Positions 35,872 to 44,276 of a stretch of DNA of 64,000 nt are shown here, in pieces. Every line of letters starts with the position of its first letter. Within the stretch, counting starts at the first letter, position 1. The position numbers and the translations under genes were made by a program. Under the pieces are notes generated by a model that saw only the letters and a program-made list of their open reading frames with translations, was not told the origin of the DNA and did no database searches. The DNA is from DASXRA01 sp036558905 (GTDB taxonomy: Bacteria; Actinomycetota; Actinomycetes; Mycobacteriales; Jatrophihabitantaceae): assembly GCA_036558905.1 (NCBI GenBank), contig DATBER010000169.1, positions 48,041 to 112,040 of the forward strand, given 5' to 3'.

Positions 35872-37604
35872 TTGCGAATCTCCGCGGTGATGGCCTGCGA
35901 GAGCCAGATACGTTCGGTCGGTGCGTCGGCGAACGGGATCGCGACGGCTGCCTCGTGCCGACGGCGCAGTTCCTCGACGCTGAAGTTGGCGGCCCCGTAC
36001 GCGTGTCGGCCCCGAGCCCGGCTCGGCCGCGGCGACGCCGTCGATGTCGCGACCGCGTCGACGGCCTCCGCCGGTGCGGCCGAAGCGGCCGGCCCCGCTA
36101 CCGCCGCCTCGCCGTCCTTGCGCCAATACATGTCGTTCAGTCGGCGGCGCAGCGATTTGAGCCACCGGCCGGCGACCAGCGCGTAGACGAGCAGCCCGGC
36201 GACGAGCCCGAGCAGCAGCTTCGCCAGCGACCCGTCGACCGCGAGCGTCGCAGCGTACGCAGCGGCGGCAGCGCACAGAGATCCGCCCAGAGGGGGCAGC
36301 AGCGCGTCACGCACAGCGGCGATCCGCACCGGCGTCGCGCGCTTGGTGAGCATCACGTAGAGCGGGATGACGAGCAGGGTGACGACTGCTGCGTGGGCCA
36401 CGCCCGCGCCGGCAATGCCCCACCGCTCGACACAGACGACCATCGTCGGCACCAGCACCACCAACCACGCGACCTGGATCGCGAACAGCCGGCGGGTCAG
36501 GCCCAAGGCGATGGCCAGATCCGAGAACAGCGTCAGAACGGTGCGTGCGGCCCCGAAGATCGACAGCACGACCAGCGCGGTCCACGCCGGATGCCACCGG
36601 GTGCCGTAGACGGTGTCGATGAGCGGCCCGGCGAGCACCGCGCACAGCGCGCACACCGGGAAGGACAGGGCCGTGACCGCGGACAGTCCGGCGGTTAGGT
36701 GCCTGGTCAGTTCCCCCGGCGAGTTGCGCACTCGCGACAGCGTCGGCAACGTGACGGCGATCAACACGGCACTGAAAATCGTCACCGGCCAGCCGGCGAT
36801 GCCGAACGCCAGGTTGTAGTAGCCGAGCTGCCGGGGCCCCAGCAAGTGGCCGACCACGGCGAAGTCGACGTTCGCGATCACCATCATCAGCAGGTTCGCA
36901 CCGGCCAGCGGCACCCCGAACGCCAGCAGCGGCTTGGCTACTCGCCAACGGAATCCCGGCCAGTATCGTTCCGGCGCCATCCAGGTGATCATGACGACCG
37001 TGACGACCTGACCGGCCACCCGCGACACCGCCAGGCCCATGACCGGATGACCCATGAGGACCAGCACGATCATGGCCGCCGTCGAGCTGACCAGGAAGGC
37101 AGCGTCGATGATGAAGCGCTGCCGTTGCATGAAGTCGCGCGTCATGAGGGCGGAGGGCACGGCACTGAATCCGGCCAGCAGCACGAACAGCGCCAGCACG
37201 CGCACTGCCTCGGTCGCCTCGGCCGAGCCGAGCTGCCGGGCCAGCGTCGGCGCGAAGATCACCATCAGGCCGGCCAGCAGGCCGGCGTTCGCGAGGCTGA
37301 GCGTGAATGCGGTCGGGCCGAGCTCCCGCGAGCGTTCGTGTTCACGCACGATCGCCGAGCTGACCCCGAGCTCGGCGAAGCTCATCGCGACGTTGAAGAC
37401 CGTCACGGCCACGGTGAAGACGCCGAAGTCGTGCGGAGCGATCAGCCGGGCCGCGACGAGGCTCACCGCGAACGTGGCGACCCGCAACGTCCCGGCGTTC
37501 AGCGCACTCCACAGCGCGCCGGTGCCGACGCTACGCCCGACGAGTTGCGGCGTCGCGGTGCGTTCGGCCGGGGCGCGACCCGCCTCGACCGTTGCTCCGG
37601 TCAT
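35868..37604 (-). CDS. Polysaccharide flippase, Wzx/MATE-like
   Basis: This protein of 578 residues has about 13-14 membrane helices. Its N-terminal signature is GALWSALNAGTLRVATFAVS, followed by ARLIAPHDFGVFTVAVTVFN, typical of lipopolysaccharide flippases of the MOP superfamily. A soluble C-terminal extension of about 100 residues (Ala-rich, with SRARGRHAYGAANFSVEELR) is unusual and may bind a partner. It overlaps both neighbours by 4 bp (metY upstream, tandem hydrolase downstream), so its synthesis is coupled to those enzymes. Confidence 0.9.
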   Translation of the reverse strand: MTGATVEAGRAPAERTATPQLVGRSVGTGALWSALNAGTLRVATFAVSLVAARLIAPHDFGVFTVAVTVFNVAMSFAELGVSSAIVREHERSRELGPTAFTLSLANAGLLAGLMVIFAPTLARQLGSAEATEAVRVLALFVLLAGFSAVPSALMTRDFMQRQRFIIDAAFLVSSTAAMIVLVLMGHPVMGLAVSRVAGQVVTVVMITWMAPERYWPGFRWRVAKPLLAFGVPLAGANLLMMVIANVDFAVVGHLLGPRQLGYYNLAFGIAGWPVTIFSAVLIAVTLPTLSRVRNSPGELTRHLTAGLSAVTALSFPVCALCAVLAGPLIDTVYGTRWHPAWTALVVLSIFGAARTVLTLFSDLAIALGLTRRLFAIQVAWLVVLVPTMVVCVERWGIAGAGVAHAAVVTLLVIPLYVMLTKRATPVRIAAVRDALLPPLGGSLCAAAAAYAATLAVDGSLAKLLLGLVAGLLVYALVAGRWLKSLRRRLNDMYWRKDGEAAVAGPAASAAPAEAVDAVATSTASPRPSRARGRHAYGAANFSVEELRRRHEAAVAIPFADAPTERIWLSQAITAEIRK

Positions 37605-38884
37605 GCCGACGATCGGGTCGCGACCGCCAGCGCCTGGTCGATGTCCTCGAGCAGGTCGTCGATGTGTTCCAGGCCGACCGACAGGCGGATCGTCTCCGGT
37701 TCGATACCGGCGGCCCGCAACTCGTCCGGCTTGAGCTGGCGGTGCGTGGTGGACGCCGAGTGGCTGACCAGCGACTTGGCATCACCGAGGTTGACCAGCC
37801 GCTTGAACAGCTTCACCGAGTCGAAGAACCGGATCGCCGCGTCGTAGCCACCCTTCGGCCCGAACGTGAGGATGGACGGCACGCGCCCCTTCAGGTAGCG
37901 CTGGGCCAGCTCGTAGTACGGATGGTCGGCGAAGCCGGCGTAGCCGACCCAGTCGACGCGCGGATCCTCGCGCAGCGCGGTGGCGATCATGCGGGCGTTG
38001 GCCTCGTGCCGATCCAGCCGCAGGGGCAGCGTCTCCAGGCCCTGCAGGATCAGGAACGCGTTGAACGGCGCGAGCGTCGAGCCGGTATTGCGCAGCGGCA
38101 CGCTGCGCGCCCGCACAACGAAGGCGGTGTCCGGGAACTCGCTCGCGAACACCACGCCGTGGAAAGCCGGCTCGGGAGTGTTGAACATCGGGAAGCGGTC
38201 CGGGTAGTCCGCCCACGGGAACCGCCCGCCGTCGATGATCGCGCCGCCGAGCGTGGTGCCGTGCCCGCCGATGAACTTGGTCAGCGACTCGATGACGACG
38301 TCCGCGCCGTAGTCGATCGGCTTGAGCATCAGCGGTGTGGCCACCGTGTTGTCGGCGATCAGCGGAACGCCGCGCGCGTGCGCCACCGCGGCGAGCTCCT
38401 CCAGGTCGATGACGTTGCCCGCCGGGTTGCCGACGGTTTCGCAGAACACGGCTCGCGTCCGGTCGTCGATCAACGCGGCCAGCGACTCGGCCCGGTCGTC
38501 GGAGGCGAACCGCACCTCGATGCCGAGTGGCGGCAGCACGTGTGCGAAGTAGGTGTAGGTCGACCCGTACAGCTGCGGAGTCGTCACGATGTTCGTGCCT
38601 GTGGTGGCCAGGTTCAGCACCGCATAGCTGATCGCGGCCATGCCCGAGCTGACGGTCAGCGCCGCCGTACCGCCTTCGAGAGCGGCCAGCCGCCGCTCCA
38701 GTACCTGATTGGTCGGGTTGTTGATGCGGTTGTAGTGGAACCCGGGCTGCTCGAGGTCGAAGATCGCGCCGGCGTGCTCGTGATCGATGAAATCGTGGGC
38801 GATGGTCTGATAAATCGGAACGGCAACCGCGCGGGTCGAGTCGGCCTCGTACCCGCCGTGGATGGCGACGGTCTCGTCGTGCAC
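37601..38884 (-). CDS. metY: O-acylhomoserine sulfhydrylase, MetY type (PLP)
   Basis: This Cys/Met-metabolism PLP enzyme of 427 residues uses an activated homoserine and sulfide or a thiol. Motifs: GFHYNRINNPTNQVLERRLAA near 48, SGMAAISYAVLNL (PLP phosphate site), AVFCETVGNPAGNV, LIADNTVATP, and SLTKFIGGHGTTLGG, with the Schiff-base Lys near 205. It starts with GTG 7 nt after the stop of the metA-like gene. Its own stop overlaps the flippase start by 4 bp. Placement in an export operon suggests a dedicated rather than housekeeping role, although methionine synthesis cannot be excluded. Confidence 0.92.
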   Translation of the reverse strand: MHDETVAIHGGYEADSTRAVAVPIYQTIAHDFIDHEHAGAIFDLEQPGFHYNRINNPTNQVLERRLAALEGGTAALTVSSGMAAISYAVLNLATTGTNIVTTPQLYGSTYTYFAHVLPPLGIEVRFASDDRAESLAALIDDRTRAVFCETVGNPAGNVIDLEELAAVAHARGVPLIADNTVATPLMLKPIDYGADVVIESLTKFIGGHGTTLGGAIIDGGRFPWADYPDRFPMFNTPEPAFHGVVFASEFPDTAFVVRARSVPLRNTGSTLAPFNAFLILQGLETLPLRLDRHEANARMIATALREDPRVDWVGYAGFADHPYYELAQRYLKGRVPSILTFGPKGGYDAAIRFFDSVKLFKRLVNLGDAKSLVSHSASTTHRQLKPDELRAAGIEPETIRLSVGLEHIDDLLEDIDQALAVATRSSA

Positions 38885-38891
38885 TAGCGAA

Positions 38892-39872
38892 TCACCCGAC
38901 CCGCACGCGTGAGGCCGCCCGGCGGCGCACCTCGAGCAGCCAGTTGGCGTACAGCTGCACGGCCGGCGTCCGCCACGGGTTGCTGATCACCTTCAGCAAC
39001 TCCCGGACCGGGAACTTGTTGATCAAAGCTGGATCGCGCTCACCGGCGCTGATCATTGCGTGGAATTCGTCCAAGATCGTTTGCGCAGCGGGCGGGAAGT
39101 AGCCGACCGGCACCGCCGGGTAGGTCTCGCGCTCGCCGGCCAGGTACCGGCGCACGTCCCGACGGAACTCGAGCATGAGCGTTTCGGCGTCGTACTCCGG
39201 GTGGCCCTGCATGGCAACCAACAGGTGGTCGCCGTACTCCTTCGTGGCGACCGCCCAGCCGACCTCGTCCGAGCCGATGACCGAGCGATAGCCCCGGGAG
39301 TCGAGCGTGTGGGTCGGCACCTCGTTGAGCCGGGAGTGGGGCATGGCGATCTGCTCGGGCAGGCCCGTCGCGAGCGGATGAGAGCGGGCAACGTCCTGGC
39401 CGTACACCCCGCTGCACTTGCACAGCAGATGGCGACGCCGCGCGCCATCGAACAGCAGCAGCGCTGCGTGCGCGGCCAGGCAGGACGCGATCGTGGACGC
39501 CGCCCGCTCGCGCGCCCACTCGAGCAGCCGCGACAGTTCGCCCCAGTACGGCTCGGCGGACAGATCCTCCGAATGAGGCTCACATCCGGTGATGATCACC
39601 GCTGCCGGGCGGGTCTCCCATAGCGCCTCAACCGGCAGGTAACGGTCGTGGATGTGTCGGGCGGCGATCTCGCCCCGCGTCAGCGTCGGCAACGTGAACC
39701 GCAGCAGCCGTACCGGCACCTCGGCCGAGGCGGCCTCGATGAGCCGCACGAACTGGGTTTCGGTAGCGCCGAGGGCGCTGTCGGGCATGTTGTTGACGAA
39801 GACGATGTCGAGACGACCGTCGGAACCGCCCGCGCGCACGCCTCGGTGCACGCCGTGCAATACAAGAGTCAT
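38892..39872 (-). CDS. Homoserine O-acyltransferase, MetA-like
   Basis: This protein of 326 residues has the class-I amidotransferase-like MetA fold. Aligned features are VFVNNMPDSALGATETQFVR near 30, ITGCEPHSEDL in place of the usual ITGAPVE, catalytic Cys in SCLAAHAALLLF near 130, HSRLNEVP, and GHPEYDAETL with the catalytic His and Glu near 220. It is clearly divergent from housekeeping MetA at several of these sites, so the acyl donor or acceptor may differ. The ATG at 39872 is chosen because GGGGGG lies 10 nt upstream; a GTG at 39881 is possible. First gene of the operon with metY, flippase and hydrolase. Confidence 0.85.
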   Translation of the reverse strand: MTLVLHGVHRGVRAGGSDGRLDIVFVNNMPDSALGATETQFVRLIEAASAEVPVRLLRFTLPTLTRGEIAARHIHDRYLPVEALWETRPAAVIITGCEPHSEDLSAEPYWGELSRLLEWARERAASTIASCLAAHAALLLFDGARRRHLLCKCSGVYGQDVARSHPLATGLPEQIAMPHSRLNEVPTHTLDSRGYRSVIGSDEVGWAVATKEYGDHLLVAMQGHPEYDAETLMLEFRRDVRRYLAGERETYPAVPVGYFPPAAQTILDEFHAMISAGERDPALINKFPVRELLKVISNPWRTPAVQLYANWLLEVRRRAASRVRVG

Positions 39873-39882
39873 CGGCGCCACA

Positions 39883-40003
39883 CCCCCCGTGTGTCCCCCG
39901 ATAAAAGCGCCGCCAGAATGATAGCGCCATTCATGTGCCGCGTCAGCTTGACGTTAGATTCGCGTGCGGGCCACCATGAGGGCGCATCCGGGGGGATCGG
40001 GGG
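39883..40003. promoter_or_regulatory. Divergent control region with tandem G-tract motifs on both strands
   Basis: This region separates the metA-like and acpS operons. For the minus strand, ATCGGGGGACACACGGGGGGTG lies at 39899-39883. For the plus strand, three runs (GGGGGG at 39990, GGGGG near 39999, GGG near 40008) precede the acpS start. TTGACG near 39950 may be a -35 element for acpS. The paired runs suggest shared control of the two operons. The plus-strand G-runs could also form a quadruplex. Confidence 0.5.
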
Positions 40004-40011
40004 AATCGGGC

Positions 40012-40395
40012 ATGACCATGGACGTCCGCGTCGGTACCGACGTGGAAGCGATCGCCGAGATCGAAGCTTCGCTGGACCGATGGGGCCTGCGCTACGCCCG
40101 GCGCCTGTTCACCGAGGCAGAACTCGCCGACTGCGGTGGTGCCGCGCCGCGCCTGACCGCTCGCTTCGCCGCCAAGGAGGCGACGATCAAGCTGCTCGCG
40201 CCCGACGACGTGATCCCCCGCTGGCGATCGATCGAGATTCGGACGGCACCGGGCGGAGCGCCGGACATGGTGCTGCACGACGAGGCAGCGGACCTGGCGC
40301 GACAACGGGGCATCGCCCGGATTTCGGTTAGCCTCAGCCACGGGGCGGGCATCGGCACCGCGACGGTCGTCGCACTCGCCTTAGGAGGACAGTGA
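40012..40395 (+). CDS. acpS: 4'-phosphopantetheinyl transferase, AcpS type
   Basis: This protein of 127 residues is a short AcpS. It has VGTDVEAIAEIEASL (Mg-binding Asp), RLFTEAELADC, ARFAAKEATIKLL (Glu and Lys of the active site) and VSLSHGAGIGTATVVAL. It would transfer phosphopantetheine from CoA to the carrier protein encoded next. Dedicated AcpS copies beside an ACP are typical of specialised pathways; the housekeeping enzyme is probably elsewhere. Starts at 40012; its stop overlaps a possible GTG of the next gene. Confidence 0.9.
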   Translation: MTMDVRVGTDVEAIAEIEASLDRWGLRYARRLFTEAELADCGGAAPRLTARFAAKEATIKLLAPDDVIPRWRSIEIRTAPGGAPDMVLHDEAADLARQRGIARISVSLSHGAGIGTATVVALALGGQ

Positions 40396-40397
40396 TC

Positions 40398-40649
40398 GTG
40401 ACAGACAAGATCCGCAGCATTCTGGCCGAGCACGGCAAGCTGCCGGTTGACCTGGATACCTTGACCGACGACGACGATCTGTACAGCGCCGGCATGACGT
40501 CGCACGCCAGCGTGAACGTCATGCTGGCCCTCGAGGACGTCTTTGACGTCGAGTTCCCCGATGCGATGTTGCGGAAAAGCACGTTCGCGTCCGTATCGGC
40601 GATCCGCGACGCGCTGGCGACCCTCGGCGTCACCGTCCTGACCGACTGA
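40398..40649 (+). CDS. Acyl/aminoacyl carrier protein
   Basis: This acidic four-helix carrier protein of 83 residues carries AGMTSHASVNVMLALEDVFD. The phosphopantetheine Ser is in MTS (residue 35), in place of the common Asp-Ser-Leu. The GTG at 40398 is preferred over 40392 because GGAGG lies 9 nt ahead of it. It sits between its likely activating AcpS and an adenylating enzyme only 4 nt downstream. It would hold an amino acid or acyl group as a thioester. Confidence 0.88.
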   Translation: MTDKIRSILAEHGKLPVDLDTLTDDDDLYSAGMTSHASVNVMLALEDVFDVEFPDAMLRKSTFASVSAIRDALATLGVTVLTD

Positions 40650-40653
40650 GCCG

Positions 40654-42183
40654 ATGGGTGCACCCGCCGTCGCGACGGCCAAGGAAGCGACGGCGACCCG
40701 GGACATTCTCGCGTCGGTGCTCGACCACTCCGTCGCGGCACCGCACCGTCCGGCGGCCAAGGACGGGCTGCGCGAGCTGACCTACGGCGAGCTGCGCGAC
40801 GCGGCCGCCACTCTGGCCGCCGGATTGACGGCCCGCGGCGTGACGGCCGGCGACCGGGTGGCGCTGCAGCTGCCCAACTCGGTCGACTTCCTCGTCAGCG
40901 CGCTGGCCTGCCTGTGGGTCGGCGCCATCTTCGTGCCGCTGGCCGCCACAGATCCGCCGGCCCGAATCGCCGGCGTCGTCGACGACTGTGACCCGACACT
41001 CGTGCTGGCCAATCCCGGGATCGCGCAGTGGCATCCGCGCGCCGTCGACCTAGCCGACGTGAGCGGTTCGACGACGGTGGCGCCGATCGATCCGGCCGAC
41101 CGCCCGGCCTATGCGATCTACACCTCCGGCACGACCGGCACGCCCAAGGGCGTGGTGATCGGACGGCAGGCGTTCGCGACAGCGGTGTGGTCGTGGAACG
41201 CCATGGTCGGGCTCGACGCCGACACCCGCGCCATGTGTGTGTCGCCGTTCCACTTCGACGGCTCGTTCGCCACGCTGTTCCCGCCGATCGCCGCGGGCGG
41301 GTCGCTGGTCATCCCGTCGCGCGATTCGCTGCTCTTCCCGCGCTATTTCTTCCGTACGTTGACCCGCGAGCGGATCACGCTCACCGGCTTCTCCCCCAGT
41401 TACCTGCGGCTGTTGCTGCCCAGCAAGGAGCTCGCCGGCCTCGCCGACACCGAGCTGCGCATCCTGCCGCTGGGCGGGGAGGCGTGCTCGCCCTCGGACG
41501 TCGCGCTGCTGTGGGAGGCTGCGCCGCAGCTGCGCGTTTTCAACCGGTACGGCCCGACCGAGACGACCATCGCGGTGAGCCACTTCGAGATCACCCCGGA
41601 CGTGATCGCCGGCGGGGGCGCCGTGCCGATCGGCCAGCCACACCCGGGTAGCTCGTTCCACCTGATCGACGGCGACGGCGGCCTCATCGACGAACCGGAT
41701 CATGTAGGCGAGCTGTATATCGGCGGAGAGCAGCTCATGGCCGGGTACTGGGGCGCGCCCGATCTGACGGCGCAGGTGCTGCGCACCGATGTCATCCCGG
41801 GACAGACGCTTTATCGCACCGGCGATCTCGTCCGCCGCGACCACACCGGCAACTACATCTACGTCGACCGGGCCGACCGCGTGGTCAAGCGCAATGCGGT
41901 TCGGATTTCGCTCGTCGAGCTCGGCGAGGTAGTGCGGGGCCTGCCCGGCGTCACCGCTGCCACGTGCGTCGCCTTCGACAACGACGGTGACCTCGGCATC
42001 GCCGCCTTCGTGGTCGGCGCCACGCCGTCCACGCCGGCCGAGCTGCGCCGGGCAACGGGCGAGCGGCTGCCCGCGACGATGCTGCCCGACTCCTTCCACG
42101 TCGTGGACGCTCTGCCGATGACCTCCTCGAACAAGGTGGACGAGCGCCGGCTGCTCGCCGACGCCGGTCTCCGCGCGAGTTGA
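40654..42183 (+). CDS. Amino-acid adenylating enzyme (stand-alone A domain, DltA-like)
   Basis: This AMP-forming ligase of 509 residues has A3 YTSGTTGTPKGVV, A4 SPFHFDGSF, A5 FNRYGPTETT, A7 YRTGDLV, A8 near KRNAVRISLVEL and A10 SSNKVDE with the catalytic Lys. The Asp in FDGSF lines up with the Asp that recognises the alpha-amino group in NRPS A domains, so an amino acid substrate is likely. No condensation or thiolation domain is fused. It would load the carrier protein encoded immediately upstream. It is similar in arrangement to the ligases of exosortase-associated EPS loci. Confidence 0.88.
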   Translation: MGAPAVATAKEATATRDILASVLDHSVAAPHRPAAKDGLRELTYGELRDAAATLAAGLTARGVTAGDRVALQLPNSVDFLVSALACLWVGAIFVPLAATDPPARIAGVVDDCDPTLVLANPGIAQWHPRAVDLADVSGSTTVAPIDPADRPAYAIYTSGTTGTPKGVVIGRQAFATAVWSWNAMVGLDADTRAMCVSPFHFDGSFATLFPPIAAGGSLVIPSRDSLLFPRYFFRTLTRERITLTGFSPSYLRLLLPSKELAGLADTELRILPLGGEACSPSDVALLWEAAPQLRVFNRYGPTETTIAVSHFEITPDVIAGGGAVPIGQPHPGSSFHLIDGDGGLIDEPDHVGELYIGGEQLMAGYWGAPDLTAQVLRTDVIPGQTLYRTGDLVRRDHTGNYIYVDRADRVVKRNAVRISLVELGEVVRGLPGVTAATCVAFDNDGDLGIAAFVVGATPSTPAELRRATGERLPATMLPDSFHVVDALPMTSSNKVDERRLLADAGLRAS

Positions 42184-42364
42184 CGAAGCCGATTCGTACG
42201 TTTGGTTAGGATCTCGACCTGTAGTCGGTGATCGCACACGGTGCATGCCCCGATGTGCGGCTTGGACGGGCCGGCGCTTGGCCAAAGGTGAACAGGCGCA
42301 GTGCAGTGCCCGACAAGCAAGGGCCTGTAGCGCGACATGTTTACCCGCAAGGCCCCCGCTCGGC

Positions 42365-42393
42365 TTGGCACGCACGTGGTGTACGCGTAAAGT
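42365..42393 (+). promoter_or_regulatory. Sigma-70-like promoter of the FAD/NAD-binding gene
   Basis: TTGGCA (42365-42370) and TAAAGT (42388-42393) are spaced by exactly 17 bp. Transcription would begin near 42400, giving a leader of nearly 60 nt that contains both G-tract motifs. The rest of the 273-bp gap from 42184 shows no gene. Confidence 0.55.
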
Positions 42394-42436
42394 CCGATCA
42401 GCGCGCGGCGTCTGGCAACGTGACAGCGCGCGAGTC

Positions 42437-42451
42437 GGGGGACATCGGGGG
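42437..42451 (+). promoter_or_regulatory. Tandem G-tract leader motifs ahead of the FAD/NAD-binding gene
   Basis: GTCGGGGGACATCGGGGGATTCC gives two copies with a 10-bp period, the second ending 5 nt before the ATG. It is among the clearest examples of the motif. Confidence 0.55.
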
Positions 42452-42456
42452 ATTCC

Positions 42457-44274
42457 ATGATTGACGTTGCCATCGTTGGCATGGGCGCATGGGGTTTGTG
42501 CGTTTTGGAGCGCACGATCAGCCGGGCCCGGCTCAGTGATCATCCGATCCGAGTGCACGCCATCGAGTCGGGCGTGCTGGGCGGCGCCGCCTACGGGCCG
42601 GGCCAGCCGGACTACTTCGTACTGAACAACGCGTGCGGCCAGCTGTCGCTGTACGCCTCTCCGGACAGCGCCGTCACGCCGGGGTACAGCCTGAGCCTGT
42701 TCGAGTGGGCGTGCAGCCGCGGCTACCGGTGGGTGGGCGACGAGTGCCGTATCGGTGAAGGGGGCCGTCCCATCACGGCGGGCGACTACCTGCCGCGCCG
42801 CCTCATGGGCGAGTACCTCTCGTGGTTCTACGAGACCGCGATCCAAGAGCTGCCGCCGAATCTCGAGTTCGTCCGCTATCACTCGGCGGCGGTCGACATC
42901 GTTGCCGAGGGCGATGACCGCGAGCGCATCGTGCTGGCCGACGGGCGCTCGATCGTCGTGCACCACGTCGTGCTGACATCGGGCCACACCCCGAACCAGG
43001 AGCCGCCGGTGCGGCCCGGAGAGGTGCAGTTCCGGCCGGCCTACCCGATCGAGGAGCTCACCGAATCGCCCGCTGCCGGCGAGCCCGTCGCGGTGTCCGG
43101 CATGGGTCTCGTCGCCTACGACGTGATCGCCGCGCTGACCACCGGACGCGGCGGCGTATTCCGCGACGCGGACGACCGCAAGATCTACGAGCCCAGCGGC
43201 CGCGAACCGCTGATCAACCTCTACTCACGGTCGGGCATGCCGTACTGCGCGAAATCGGTGACCGGTGTCGACCCGACCGGCGACTACCGACCGGTGGTGT
43301 GCACACCGGACGCCTTCGCGGCGATCCGCGGCGACGAGAGCTCGCCGCGCCGCAAGGTCGACCTGCGCCGCGAGCTGTTGCCGCTGCTGCTGGCCGAGAT
43401 GCGCGCGCGGTACTACGTCCAGGCGGCCGGAGTGTCCAACGGGCCGGTCTACGCGCAGCGCACGCGGGACCGGCTGGTCCGGGCCTGGCAGGACGGCACG
43501 TTCGACGAGGCGACCGACGATCTCGCCATCCGGCACGGCGCATTCGACCCGAAGGAGCACCTCTTCCCCGGCGAGAACGGGCTGTACGCGTCGTCGACGG
43601 ACTACCAGAAGCACTTCTACACCATGGTCGAGGACGACCTGGACGAGGCGTTGCTGCCGTGGGGCAGCCCGGTCAAGGCGGCGCAGGAGGTACTGCGCAT
43701 ACTGCGCGACGACATCCGGTCGATCATCGAGTTCGGTGGCCTGTCGCTGGAGTCCTACGTCGACTTCAAGCACAACGTGAAGGGCCGCGTCAACCGCCTG
43801 GAGGCCGGCCCGCCGCTCCTGCGCTCGCAGCAGTTGCTCGCGTTGATGGACGCCGGCGTGCTTCAGGTCCCGTTCGGCCCGGACCCGGAGCTCCGGATGG
43901 ATGCGAACGGCCAGGTGGTGATCTCCTCCACGCAGCTGGACATCCCGTACACGGCGACCGTGTCGTCGGTGATCCGCGGACACCTCGACATGCCCTTGCT
44001 GGCCAACAGCGCGTCACCGTTGCTGTCGCGGCTGTACGGCCAGGGGCGGTTGACTGAGCTGCGCTACGGCACAACGGCGGTCGGCAGCGTGGCCCTCAGC
44101 GAGGACTTCCACCCGTGTGACGTGGACGGACGCGTACAGCGCAACATCTCCGTGCTGGGCGTGCTGACCGAGGGGGCCCGGTACTTCACCCACTACCTGC
44201 CGTCGCCGCGCAGCCGCATCCGCGCCGTGCTCGATGCGCAGGCGTGCATCGAGGCAATCATCGCGGCGTGGTGA
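42457..44274 (+). CDS. FAD/NAD(P)-binding oxidoreductase
   Basis: This protein of 605 residues starts with a dinucleotide-binding fold, VAIVGMGAWGLCVLERTISR, and the FAD-linked segment SGVLGGAAYGPGQPDYFVLN, as in the NAD_binding_9 (PF13454) group. A second nucleotide-binding turn, AVSGMGLVAYDVIAAL, lies near 215. LSEDFHPCDVDG lies towards the C-terminus. Relatives are poorly characterised flavoproteins found in siderophore, phage-like and EPS loci. It follows the ligase operon after a 273-bp gap with its own promoter. Substrate unknown; oxidation of a carrier-bound or free amino acid is an inference. Confidence 0.8.
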   Translation: MIDVAIVGMGAWGLCVLERTISRARLSDHPIRVHAIESGVLGGAAYGPGQPDYFVLNNACGQLSLYASPDSAVTPGYSLSLFEWACSRGYRWVGDECRIGEGGRPITAGDYLPRRLMGEYLSWFYETAIQELPPNLEFVRYHSAAVDIVAEGDDRERIVLADGRSIVVHHVVLTSGHTPNQEPPVRPGEVQFRPAYPIEELTESPAAGEPVAVSGMGLVAYDVIAALTTGRGGVFRDADDRKIYEPSGREPLINLYSRSGMPYCAKSVTGVDPTGDYRPVVCTPDAFAAIRGDESSPRRKVDLRRELLPLLLAEMRARYYVQAAGVSNGPVYAQRTRDRLVRAWQDGTFDEATDDLAIRHGAFDPKEHLFPGENGLYASSTDYQKHFYTMVEDDLDEALLPWGSPVKAAQEVLRILRDDIRSIIEFGGLSLESYVDFKHNVKGRVNRLEAGPPLLRSQQLLALMDAGVLQVPFGPDPELRMDANGQVVISSTQLDIPYTATVSSVIRGHLDMPLLANSASPLLSRLYGQGRLTELRYGTTAVGSVALSEDFHPCDVDGRVQRNISVLGVLTEGARYFTHYLPSPRSRIRAVLDAQACIEAIIAAW

Positions 44275-44276
44275 GA

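Noticed and set aside
39985..40011. Firm G-quadruplex call ahead of acpS
   Set aside because: There are enough G-runs to form one on paper, but this cannot be separated from a protein-binding or ribosome-site role without data. It is kept only as a possibility.
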